Below, one piece after another: positions 6,717 through 13,175 of a stretch of DNA of 13,175 bases. How positions within the stretch are numbered: the first letter of the stretch is position 1; the number at the start of each line of letters is the position of its first letter. The stretch spans positions 1 through 13,175 of the forward strand of contig CAKQNH010000048.1 in the NCBI GenBank assembly GCA_934255105.1. The letters run 5' to 3'. Position numbers and translations under genes: made by a program. The notes below the pieces were generated by a model. The model had not been told where the DNA came from, made no database searches, and was given only the letters and a program-made list of their open reading frames with translations. This stretch comes from an uncultured Pirellulaceae bacterium (GTDB lineage Bacteria; Planctomycetota; Planctomycetia; Pirellulales; Pirellulaceae).

Positions 6717-7252
6717 ATCTCGTGTTCTACATTTCGGGGCTGGTGGCGCTGGTGTCGACGGCCATGGTCGTGACGCGGGCCAATGCCGTGCATGCACTGC
6801 TGTACTTGATCGTGTCGCTGCTGTCGGTAGCGCTGGTCTTTTTCACTTTTGGCGCACCGTTCGTCGCAGCTTTAGAAGTGATCGTCTACGCCGGAGCGAT
6901 CATGGTGCTGTTCGTGTTTGTGGTGATGATGCTCAATGTTACTGCCTCGCAATCGCAAGAGCAACAATGGCTGCAGCCGCGCGGCTGGATTGGTCCGGCG
7001 CTGCTGGCCAGCGTCCTGACCGTCGAGATCATATTTATCCTCGTCAACCAACCGATCTCCGCGTCGCCCGCCGAAATCGTCTCATCCAAGCAGGTGGGCA
7101 TGGCACTGTTCGGCCCATACGTGCTGGCGGTCGAGCTGGCATCTTTCGTATTGCTGTCCGGCCTGGTAGGCGCTTTGCACCTCGGTCGCCGTCAGCCAGT
7201 GGACGCAATCCAACCCAGTCAGGAAAACTTTCATGACAACGATACCGATTGA
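6713..7252 (+). CDS. nuoJ: NADH-quinone oxidoreductase subunit J (NuoJ)
   Basis: NuoJ (ND6 type) is a membrane subunit between NuoH/NuoA and NuoK; its third helix changes shape during turnover and links quinone chemistry to the pumps. It has 179 residues with about five hydrophobic helices. The signature helix [20 protein letters not shown] (53-72) is intact, including Tyr59 and Gly61. [20 protein letters not shown] near residues 135-155 resembles the E. coli subunit. The start is GTG at 6713, which overlaps the nuoI stop by 4 bp; GAGG (6700-6703) lies 9 bases upstream. The 3' end overlaps nuoK by 20 bp in another frame, implying coupled translation. Confidence 0.96.
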   Translation: MNLVFYISGLVALVSTAMVVTRANAVHALLYLIVSLLSVALVFFTFGAPFVAALEVIVYAGAIMVLFVFVVMMLNVTASQSQEQQWLQPRGWIGPALLASVLTVEIIFILVNQPISASPAEIVSSKQVGMALFGPYVLAVELASFVLLSGLVGALHLGRRQPVDAIQPSQENFHDNDTD

Positions 7253-7541
7253 ACACGGGATGATACTCGCTGCGGCGCTATTCTGCCTGGGTCTGGTGGG
7301 CGTTTTGGTGCGTCGCAATTTGTTGTTTTTATTGATGTCGGTAGAGATCATGCTCAACGCGGCCGGTCTGGCCTTCGTCGTTGCGGGATCGCGATGGGGC
7401 GAGGCGGACGGACAGGTGATGTTTTTGTTTATCTTGGTGATGGCTGCTGCAGAAGTTTCCGTAGGGCTGGCTCTGCTCTTGCGGATGTACCACGTCTGGA
7501 AAACGCTCGACGTTGACGCGGCTAACGAAATGCGAGGCTGA
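7233..7541 (+). CDS. nuoK: NADH-quinone oxidoreductase subunit K (NuoK)
   Basis: NuoK (ND4L type) is a three-helix membrane subunit in the proton path between NuoJ and NuoN. It has 102 residues, the normal size. The key buried acids Glu38 ([15 protein letters not shown]) and Glu74 ([14 protein letters not shown]) correspond to E. coli Glu36 and Glu72. The internal [10 protein letters not shown] and the C-terminal EMRG are almost the same as in E. coli. The ATG at 7233 lies within the last 20 bp of nuoJ, with AGGAAAA (7221-7227) upstream. The stop is followed after one base by the nuoL ATG. Confidence 0.97.
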   Translation: MTTIPIEHGMILAAALFCLGLVGVLVRRNLLFLLMSVEIMLNAAGLAFVVAGSRWGEADGQVMFLFILVMAAAEVSVGLALLLRMYHVWKTLDVDAANEMRG

Positions 7542-7542
7542 G

Positions 7543-9435
7543 ATGTACGAAGCATTGTGGTTGGTCCCCGCGCTGCCGCTTGCCGGATTCCTGATCCTGG
7601 CGCTCGTGGGCAGTCGTCTCCCACGATGGATCGTCGACGCCGTCGCGGTAGGATCGGTTGGATTATCAACCGCACTGACACTGTGGATCGGGTTCACTTT
7701 TATCCAATCGCCACCAGACGGACATGCCCATTCGCAGGTATTGTGGACGTGGATGCAGGTCGATGGTTTTGCACCGACAGTGGGATTTTACCTCGACGCA
7801 GTATCGCTGGTGATGATCGCGGTCGTGACTTTCGTTTCCCTGCTGATCCATATCTATTCCGTCAGCTTTATGGCCGACGACAAAGGTTACAGTCGCTTTT
7901 TTGCCTATATGAATTTATTCGTCGCTTCCATGCTGGTCTTGGTATTGGCAGACGACCTGCTGCTACTGTACTTGGGCTGGGAGGGTGTTGGATTGTGCAG
8001 CTATCTGTTGATCGGCTTTTGGTACGGCGATCCCGTCAACGTCATCGCAGCGAACAAGGCGTTTATTGTCACGCGAATCGGCGACGCTGCCATGGCGATT
8101 GGACTGTTCATCTTATTTAATCAGTTGGGGACGTTGAACATCCAAGAGGTCGTGCAGCGTGCGAGCGAGCAGTGGCAGAGCGGCTCGGTGCTGCCCGTGG
8201 CAGTCGCCGCGCTGTTGTTGGGTGGAGCGGTGGGCAAGTCGGCACAATTGCCCCTGCAGACTTGGTTGCCCGACGCAATGGCGGGCCCCACGCCGGTCAG
8301 CGCTCTGATTCATGCGGCCACGATGGTTACTGCCGGAGTCTATTTGATTGCGCGGATGCATGTGCTCTATAGTCTTGCGCCGGCCATTCAAACCCTCGTC
8401 GCGATCGTGGGAGCTGCAACTTTGCTACTAGCGGGCTGCAGTGCGCTAGTGCAGTATGACATCAAACGTGTGCTGGCCTATTCGACGATCAGCCAGATCG
8501 GTTATATGTTTTTGGCTTTGGGTGTGGGTGCCTGGTCGGCGGCGTTATTCCACTTTATGACGCACGCCTTTTTCAAGGCGTTGTTGTTTCTCGGTGCGGG
8601 CGTGGTCATCTCCGCGCTGCATGACGAACACGACATGTACAAGATGGGAGGACTACGTCGCCAACTTCCGTTAACGTTCTGGACGTTCCTGATCGGCTCG
8701 GCCTCGCTGTCGGCGGTACCACTGATCACAGCGGGCTTCTACAGCAAGGACGCGATTCTGTTTGCGACTTGGGCCACACCGGGGGGCAACGTATGGCTGT
8801 GGATCGCAGGGATCGTAGGCGCTCTGCTCACTTCACTCTATACATTTCGCATGGTCTTCCTGACATTTTTTGGCCCGGCCCAGCAGCAGATTTCGGCGCG
8901 TCCCGGCTTGGCGATGCAGGTTCCGTTGGTAATTCTGGCGGCTCTTTCGTTGTTGGCAGGCTTAGTCAATCTGCCGGAATCCTTGGGTGGCACATCGCTG
9001 CTATTTCAATGGCTCCAGTCGTCGCTCCCGGCTACACAGATCGGCGACTCTGTAGGGATCGAAGCGAGCCTGCAGGTCGCGGCCAGCTTGGTTTCACTGC
9101 TGGGTATCTATGTGGCCTATCTACTATTTCTACGAGCGCCACAGTTCTTGAAGGGCTGGCTGGCTACTCCCGCGGGCCATGCGTTGGAACGATTCTGGTT
9201 CGCTGGTTGGGGTTTTGATTGGGTGTACAACACGTTGCTGATTCGCCCCTTTATCTGGATCGCGCACGTCGATCGCCACGACATGCTCGACCTCCCCTTT
9301 CAAGCGATCGCTTGGCTGAGTCGCGTGTGTTGGGCGGCGTTGTCGAAAACGCAAACGGGTAACGTTCGCTGGTACGCTGCGGCGGTTGGCGTCGGCGCAG
9401 TCGTCGCTATCGCGCTCGTGGAGATCATCCGATGA
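7543..9435 (+). CDS. nuoL: NADH-quinone oxidoreductase subunit L (NuoL, antiporter-like, distal pump)
   Basis: NuoL (ND5 type) is the distal proton-pumping subunit, with a long lateral helix along the membrane arm. It has 630 residues, slightly longer than E. coli (613). Key residues: Glu147 in LGWEGVGLCSYLLIGFW (144-160), Asp181 in RIGDAAMAIG, Lys232 in GKSAQLPLQTWLPDAMAGPT (231-250), and His257 in SALIHAATMVTAGVYL. The C-terminal part contains a long low-glycine stretch and a final hydrophobic helix (near 610-628) that would anchor the lateral helix. The frame is open to a TTG at 7513, which would overlap nuoK by 29 bp. I chose the ATG at 7543, with GAGG (7534-7537) 5 bases upstream and a start MYEALWLVPALPL that fits the family. 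The end overlaps nuoM as ATGA. Confidence 0.97.
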   Translation: MYEALWLVPALPLAGFLILALVGSRLPRWIVDAVAVGSVGLSTALTLWIGFTFIQSPPDGHAHSQVLWTWMQVDGFAPTVGFYLDAVSLVMIAVVTFVSLLIHIYSVSFMADDKGYSRFFAYMNLFVASMLVLVLADDLLLLYLGWEGVGLCSYLLIGFWYGDPVNVIAANKAFIVTRIGDAAMAIGLFILFNQLGTLNIQEVVQRASEQWQSGSVLPVAVAALLLGGAVGKSAQLPLQTWLPDAMAGPTPVSALIHAATMVTAGVYLIARMHVLYSLAPAIQTLVAIVGAATLLLAGCSALVQYDIKRVLAYSTISQIGYMFLALGVGAWSAALFHFMTHAFFKALLFLGAGVVISALHDEHDMYKMGGLRRQLPLTFWTFLIGSASLSAVPLITAGFYSKDAILFATWATPGGNVWLWIAGIVGALLTSLYTFRMVFLTFFGPAQQQISARPGLAMQVPLVILAALSLLAGLVNLPESLGGTSLLFQWLQSSLPATQIGDSVGIEASLQVAASLVSLLGIYVAYLLFLRAPQFLKGWLATPAGHALERFWFAGWGFDWVYNTLLIRPFIWIAHVDRHDMLDLPFQAIAWLSRVCWAALSKTQTGNVRWYAAAVGVGAVVAIALVEIIR

Positions 9436-10997
9436 TTCTCATTGCACTCATTTTATGGCTGTTGCTTGGAGCTACCTTGGCGTGGCTCAGCGGTCGCTGG
9501 CAGCCGAGCCTGCCACGTTGGTTGTCGCTTGCAACGCTATCGGTGGAATTTGTCGCTGTGATGGGGCTGTGGGTCAAGCTGCTGAGTCGAGCAGAGGCAG
9601 CCAGCGGCGGTCGCTGGTTAGAAGAGATCAATCTTCGCTGGATTCCACAATTCGGCATCCAATTTCACCTGGGCCTGGATGGGCTGAGTCTGCTGTTGAT
9701 TGTGTTGGTGAACTTTTTGGGGATCATGTCGGTGCTGGCGTCGTGGCAGGAGATTCAGTCGCGGGTCGGTTTCTTCCATTTCAACTTGCTGTGTACGCTG
9801 GCTGGCCTGGTCGGTGTGTTCCTGGCGCTGGATTTGTTCTTATTCTACTTGTTCTGGGAAGTGATGCTGGTGCCACTCTACTTCCTGATCGCCATTTGGG
9901 GCCACGAGCGACGAATCTACGCGGCGATGAAGTTCTTCCTCTTCACGCAGGCCAGCGGATTGTTGATGTTCTTGGCGATCATTGGATTGTACTTCTCCCA
10001 AGGCCGCAGCACGGGCATCTATAGTTTCGATTACGTTGTGCAACTCAGCCTACTCAAGTCGAGCCCGCTGGATCCCGGCTTAGCATTCTGGCTGATGCTC
10101 GGGTTCGGCGCGGCGTTCGCTGTCAAGTTGCCGATGGTGCCGTTTCACACTTGGCTGCCCGATGCTCACACCGAAGCACCCACGGCGGGCAGCGTGGTAC
10201 TAGCGGGACTGTTGCTCAAAGCGGGGGCATATGGATTCCTGCGTTTCTTGATTCCGTTGTTCCCCGGCGCGGCGGCGAGCATCGCACTACTGGCTATGCT
10301 GCTGGGAATTGCAGGCATTTTGTACGGAGCCCTGTTGGCTTTCGGGCAGACGGACTTGAAACGACTCGTCGCCTACACCAGTGTCAGTCACATGGGGTTT
10401 GTGTTGCTGGGCGCCTTCTCCATGAATCAGTTGGCACTGCAGGGGGCGGTGATGATCGTGCTAGCGCATGGAGTCAGCACCAGCGCACTATTCATCCTGG
10501 TCGGAGCCATACAGCATCGACTCGGCACGCGCCAGCTAGATCGAATGGGTGGATTATGGAACACGACACCACGACTGGGCGGTTCAGCGATGGTTTTCGC
10601 GCTAGCTACGCTGGGGCTGCCGACGTTAGGAAACTTCGTGGGGGAGTTCTTGGTGTTATTGGGCGTCTTTCAGGCAAATCCCCTACTGGCCATTCTGGCA
10701 ACGTTGGCGTTTGTCGTTTCGACCGTCTATTCCCTGTGGATGATGCAGCGAGTCTTCTTTGCCCCCAACCATGAGAAGTGGAGCGTACCCGATTCGACAC
10801 TTCGCGAATCGACCATGATGGCTGCAATGATCGCCGCCATATTCTGGCTCGGCATCTTTCCACAGACCGTCCTGAACACCTATGGAAGGGAGGCAGGGCT
10901 CATTTCGAGCGCCTATTCAGACACGCACTCTTCAAGCCCTAGTTCTGGCTTTGCAGAACAGACACCTTCTCCCGTTTCTGAGGGACCAGGACGATGA
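9432..10997 (+). CDS. nuoM: NADH-quinone oxidoreductase subunit M (NuoM, antiporter-like)
   Basis: NuoM (ND4 type) is the middle antiporter-like proton pump, a polytopic membrane protein of the 14-helix class. It has 521 residues. Conserved pump residues: Glu143 in FYLFWEVMLVPLYFLI (138-153), Lys232 in FAVKLPMVPFHTWLPDAHTE (229-248), Lys263 in LLLKAGAYGFLR, and Glu405 in LPTLGNFVGEFLVLLG (396-411). These correspond to E. coli Glu144, Lys234, Lys265 and Glu407. The C-terminal tail (about 484-521) is hydrophilic and rich in Ser and Pro, and is probably a dispensable cytoplasmic end; it runs up to the nuoN ATG. GGAG (9420-9423) lies 8 bases before the ATG. The start and stop are both ATGA overlaps. 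Confidence 0.97.
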   Translation: MILIALILWLLLGATLAWLSGRWQPSLPRWLSLATLSVEFVAVMGLWVKLLSRAEAASGGRWLEEINLRWIPQFGIQFHLGLDGLSLLLIVLVNFLGIMSVLASWQEIQSRVGFFHFNLLCTLAGLVGVFLALDLFLFYLFWEVMLVPLYFLIAIWGHERRIYAAMKFFLFTQASGLLMFLAIIGLYFSQGRSTGIYSFDYVVQLSLLKSSPLDPGLAFWLMLGFGAAFAVKLPMVPFHTWLPDAHTEAPTAGSVVLAGLLLKAGAYGFLRFLIPLFPGAAASIALLAMLLGIAGILYGALLAFGQTDLKRLVAYTSVSHMGFVLLGAFSMNQLALQGAVMIVLAHGVSTSALFILVGAIQHRLGTRQLDRMGGLWNTTPRLGGSAMVFALATLGLPTLGNFVGEFLVLLGVFQANPLLAILATLAFVVSTVYSLWMMQRVFFAPNHEKWSVPDSTLRESTMMAAMIAAIFWLGIFPQTVLNTYGREAGLISSAYSDTHSSSPSSGFAEQTPSPVSEGPGR

Positions 10998-12556
10998 GTG
11001 CCGCGGATCTGATCCCATTGCTGCCGTATCTTGTAATTGCCAGCACAGGCTTGGTGGTTATGTTGTTGCTGGCGATCCGCCGCAGTCGTGTGGCTACCGT
11101 GATGGTGACCATCGCAGGCTTAACGGTAGCCATCGCAACAGCGGTATGGGTCGCTGATCCCGATCCGCGCCAAGTCACAACGTTGCTGGTGGTCGATAAT
11201 TTTGGTTTGTTCTTCACTGCCTTAGTATGCCTGGCGGGCATCGCTGTAGCGTTGTTGGCCTACGATTACTGGCCAGCCGAAACGCACTTGTCCGAAGAAT
11301 TTTATCTGCTGATGTTGTTTGCCGTGCTTGGGTCGGCGGTACTGGCGGGTAGCGTTCATTTCGCATCGCTTTTCCTCGGCCTAGAGACTTTGAGCGTCTC
11401 GCTCTACGCAATGATCGCATTCCAGCGAACTGAGCGAACATCCATCGCCATTCCCAGCGACGGACCCTCCGAGGCGATGCTGTCAGATCCCGTTGCGACC
11501 GGCGGAGCAGTTGGTTTGGGTATTGAAGCTGGTATCAAGTACTTGGTATTGGCCGCAGTGTCCGCTGCCTTCATGTTGTTTGGGATGGCCTTGATCTATT
11601 TTGAATCAGGCTCCTTGCTGTTTTCAAGCCTCGCGGGGCGAGCGGTTGCGCCGACGCCCGTACTCATCGTGGGAGTATGCATGCTACTCGTGGGAATCGG
11701 TTTTAAGCTGGCATTGATTCCGTTCCATCTGTGGACTCCCGATGTGTATCAGGGCGCCCCGGTTCCGACGGCGGCATTCGTCGCCAGCGTCTCCAAAGGG
11801 GCGGTGTTTGTATTGCTCGTCCGCTTCTTTGCGCAGGGCGACTTGCTCCACTGGCCGCAGATGGCGGGCTTGATCGAAGTGGTCGCAATTGCATCGATGT
11901 TCGTGGGCAACTTACTGGCCTTACAGCAGAAGAACATCAAACGAATTCTCGCGTATTCGTCGATCGCACACATGGGTTATGTGCTGGTTGCGCTGGCCGC
12001 TGGAGGTGCCCGTGGTGTGGCGGCGGCGGCCTTTTATTTTGTGTTCTACTTCATCTCGATCATCGGTGCGTTTGCAGTCGTATCGATCATCGCGCGAGGT
12101 CCTGGCGAATCAGGCGAACAGGACGATGCAGGCGACGCCGCCCAGGCGGGAGATCTATCTGCATATACAGGGCTGGCTTGGCAGCGCCCCTGGCTAGCAG
12201 CGGCGATGTCCGCGATGCTATTTTCTTTGGCTGGCATTCCATTGACTATAGGTTTTATAGGAAAATTCTATGTGCTGACGGCGGGCGTATCCGCCAACCG
12301 CTGGGCATTGGTGATCGCTTTGGTGCTCAGTAGTGTGATTGCGTTGTTCTATTACCTGCGCGTTATCGTCACCATGTACGGCGGTGACGAACGTCAGCTT
12401 GGCAGCGACCTCAAACCGCAGTTGGCAGTTGTCAAGCGAGGCACTACGTTGGCTTCGATCGCAACACTCATAGCTCTCTGTTTGCTACTGCTCGGGCTGG
12501 GTGTCTATCCGACGCCTGTGATCCTGTGGGTGCAGGACATTGCCAGCGGACTGTAG
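10994..12556 (+). CDS. nuoN: NADH-quinone oxidoreductase subunit N (NuoN, antiporter-like), with an extra loop
   Basis: NuoN (ND2 type) is the antiporter-like pump nearest the quinone site, next to NuoK and NuoJ. It has 520 residues versus about 485 in E. coli. Key residues: Glu131 (FLGLETLSVSLYAM), Lys182 (GIKYLVLAAVSAAF), Lys238 (GFKLALIPFHLWTPDVYQG), His245, and Lys268 (SVSKGAVFVLLVRFF), corresponding to E. coli Glu133, Lys158, Lys217, His224 and Lys247. The Glu131-Lys182 distance is 51 residues versus 25 in E. coli, so a polar, Gly/Ser/Pro-containing insert lies at about 147-177, between the helices bearing Glu131 and Lys182. Later Lys-Lys spacings are normal. AGGGA (10981-10985) lies 8 bases before the ATG. 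It is the last gene of the operon. Confidence 0.97.
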   Translation: MSAADLIPLLPYLVIASTGLVVMLLLAIRRSRVATVMVTIAGLTVAIATAVWVADPDPRQVTTLLVVDNFGLFFTALVCLAGIAVALLAYDYWPAETHLSEEFYLLMLFAVLGSAVLAGSVHFASLFLGLETLSVSLYAMIAFQRTERTSIAIPSDGPSEAMLSDPVATGGAVGLGIEAGIKYLVLAAVSAAFMLFGMALIYFESGSLLFSSLAGRAVAPTPVLIVGVCMLLVGIGFKLALIPFHLWTPDVYQGAPVPTAAFVASVSKGAVFVLLVRFFAQGDLLHWPQMAGLIEVVAIASMFVGNLLALQQKNIKRILAYSSIAHMGYVLVALAAGGARGVAAAAFYFVFYFISIIGAFAVVSIIARGPGESGEQDDAGDAAQAGDLSAYTGLAWQRPWLAAAMSAMLFSLAGIPLTIGFIGKFYVLTAGVSANRWALVIALVLSSVIALFYYLRVIVTMYGGDERQLGSDLKPQLAVVKRGTTLASIATLIALCLLLLGLGVYPTPVILWVQDIASGL

Positions 12557-12594
12557 CGTATACTGTATGTGTTTGTTTCTCAGAAGAGAGTGAG

Positions 12595-12783
12595 ATGATA
12601 ATGTATTCAGCGTGGGTCGTAGACGAAGCCGGCGCTCCTGAAACGTTCACGGCCATGAGTGGTAAAGTGGCTGTTGCTCTTCTCGGTCAAGTCTGTTCAT
12701 TTTCCTACCTCCATCTTCCTACCAGAAAACGAGTCCAATCCAGTCCGGACACAGGCCAATCCTTGGTAGAAGGATGGATGTAG
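12595..12783 (+). CDS. Doubtful small ORF, hypothetical
   Basis: An ATG at 12595 (or 12601, two codons later) follows the purine-rich AGAGAGTGAG, a weak ribosome site, and opens 62 codons. I do not recognise the product. The N-terminal half (YSAWVVDEAGAPETFTAM) reads like ordinary protein and has one mildly hydrophobic segment, KVAVALLGQVC. The last 28 or so residues are encoded by the inverted repeat at 12699-12789, including the stop inside its right arm. It is either a chance ORF or a small gene whose end was overwritten by a repeat. Confidence 0.2.
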   Translation: MIMYSAWVVDEAGAPETFTAMSGKVAVALLGQVCSFSYLHLPTRKRVQSSPDTGQSLVEGWM

Positions 12784-12789
12784 GAAAAT
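12699..12789. repeat. Imperfect inverted repeat with 26-bp arms
   Basis: The left arm 12699-12724 (ATTTTCCTACCTCCATCTTC then CTACCA) pairs with the right arm 12764-12789 at 23 of 26 positions, enclosing a 39-nt loop that itself contains the 8-bp palindrome GTCCGGAC (12743-12750). The arms are purine/pyrimidine-biased and have no T-tract placed like a terminator. The form is that of a small non-autonomous mobile or REP-like element. As I recall, related CCTACCTCCATCTTCCTACC strings recur between genes in planctomycetes; this needs a genome search. Confidence 0.85.
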
Positions 12790-12845
12790 TGGTATCTAGC
12801 TGCGGGCGTTCTGACGTTGCCGTGCGTCTGCTCAGAGGTTAGGGA

Positions 12846-12882
12846 GCAGATGGAACGTCGCGGGGCGCGACGTCCCATCTGC
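12846..12882. terminator. Strong hairpin between convergent genes, candidate bidirectional terminator
   Basis: The arms GCAGATGGAACGTCGCG (12846-12862) and CGCGACGTCCCATCTGC (12866-12882) pair at 16 of 17 positions (mismatch 12854/12874) around the loop GGG. It lies 10 bp beyond the usp stop on the - strand and 290 bp after nuoN. There is no T-run on either side, so it is not a textbook intrinsic terminator. It may still end transcription or protect 3' ends from both directions. The left arm can alternatively pair with CTGCTC (12828-12833) through GAGCAG (12844-12849). Confidence 0.6.
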
Positions 12883-12892
12883 GCAGGTTCCC

Positions 12893-13175
12893 CTAGCTCC
12901 GCAGGACCATCACCGGACAGTGGGCGAGTCGCACGACGCGCTCTGCGGTGGATCCCATCAGTAGTCGCTTCACGCCGGTTCTCCCGTGTGAAGGCAAGAT
13001 GATTAAGTCGATGTTGTGTTGCGCGGCGTAGTCGGTGATGCCATGTGGCGCGTCGTCGGCGACTACATCGAAGTGCAATCCGCGATGGTGAGCATCTCCG
13101 AACTGATCTTCGAGCAGTTTCAGCGCGCGGTGTCGATGCTGCTCGTCGATCTCCGCAATCTGGTCAATATTTTCC
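12893..13175 (-). CDS. Universal stress protein (UspA family), partial, N-terminus beyond the window
   Basis: The - strand frame is open from the right edge to a TAG at 12895-12893 and gives 93 codons, about the C-terminal two thirds of a typical 140-150-residue Usp domain. The visible part has a helix around RALKLLEDQFGDA, then IDLIILPSHGRTGVKRLLMG and STAERVVRLAHCPVMVLRS. This is the family's ATP-binding loop pattern G-x2-G-x9-G-S, except that the first Gly is Pro (P-SH-G-RTGVKRLLM-G-S). The terminal strand CPVMVLR is characteristic. The biochemical role is unknown beyond nucleotide-binding stress proteins generally. It converges on the nuo operon and is a separate transcription unit. A TTG at 13078 is not the start, because similarity continues upstream to the edge. 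Confidence 0.92.
   Translation of the reverse strand, partial: ENIDQIAEIDEQHRHRALKLLEDQFGDAHHRGLHFDVVADDAPHGITDYAAQHNIDLIILPSHGRTGVKRLLMGSTAERVVRLAHCPVMVLRS

Larger units (their letters stand above)
12557..12892. other. Convergent spacer between nuoN and usp
   Basis: This 336-bp stretch separates the + strand nuo operon from the - strand stress-protein gene. It holds a weak ORF (12595-12783), a large imperfect inverted repeat (12699-12789) and a strong hairpin (12846-12882). TATACT at 12559-12564 looks like a -10 box, but the nearest -35-like TTGCCA (12540-12545) is only 13 bases away, so I do not call a promoter. Confidence 0.75.

Noticed and set aside
7513..7542. Ten-codon extension of NuoL from a TTG at 7513
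   Set aside because: It overlaps the nuoK end out of frame; the ATG at 7543 has GAGG upstream and the expected family N-terminus.
12540..12564. Promoter made of TTGCCA and TATACT at the end of nuoN
   Set aside because: The two boxes are only 13 bases apart, too close for a sigma70-type promoter, and the downstream ORF is doubtful.

Overview
The window carries most of a respiratory complex I (NADH:quinone oxidoreductase, NDH-1) operon, all on the + strand, in the order nuoE-F-G-H-I-J-K-L-M-N. It is followed by the C-terminal part of a convergent universal stress protein gene on the - strand, which runs off the right edge. nuoA, nuoB and nuoC/nuoD (or a fused nuoCD) are not in the window. The left edge is instead a non-coding tandem array of nine 26-bp units that ends 30 bp before nuoE.

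Layout: 1-234 tandem array; 265-4819 nuoE, nuoF and nuoG, translationally coupled, forming the NADH-oxidising module with FMN and clusters N1a, N3, N1b, N4, N5 and N7; 4816-4926 two direct copies and one inverted copy of a short repeat, forming a long hairpin; 4954-5907 nuoH; 5908-6200 a 293-bp gap with a nested hairpin and no convincing gene; 6201-12556 nuoI to nuoN, tightly packed with 4-bp ATGA/GTGA overlaps, one 20-bp overlap and one 1-bp gap; 12557-12892 a spacer with a doubtful small ORF, a large imperfect inverted repeat and a strong hairpin; 12893-13175 the usp gene fragment.

Together the proteins take electrons from NADH through FMN (NuoF) and the iron-sulfur chain (NuoE, NuoF, NuoG, NuoI) toward quinone at the NuoH/NuoB/NuoD interface, and couple this to proton pumping by NuoH and the antiporter-like subunits NuoL, NuoM and NuoN, with NuoJ and NuoK linking them. 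Every recognised cluster ligand and key membrane Glu/Lys I checked is present, so the complex looks functional.

Organism: the proteins resemble the E. coli/gammaproteobacterial type of complex I very closely, judged from memory of the E. coli sequences (NuoI and NuoK are near collinear, NuoK ending in EMRG, NuoG with the N7 site). The short hairpin-forming intergenic repeats and the Usp style recall Planctomycetes (Pirellulales-like). A planctomycete with a gammaproteobacterial-type nuo operon is my best guess, but host assignment is inference only.

I did not find an obviously new multi-gene system. The unusual material is non-coding: four different repeat or hairpin structures sit at the operon's left edge, on both sides of nuoH and after nuoN, while the remaining gene junctions are overlapped or nearly so. 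There is also an Arg-to-Cys change in the NuoF FMN/NADH glycine loop and an extra loop in NuoN.
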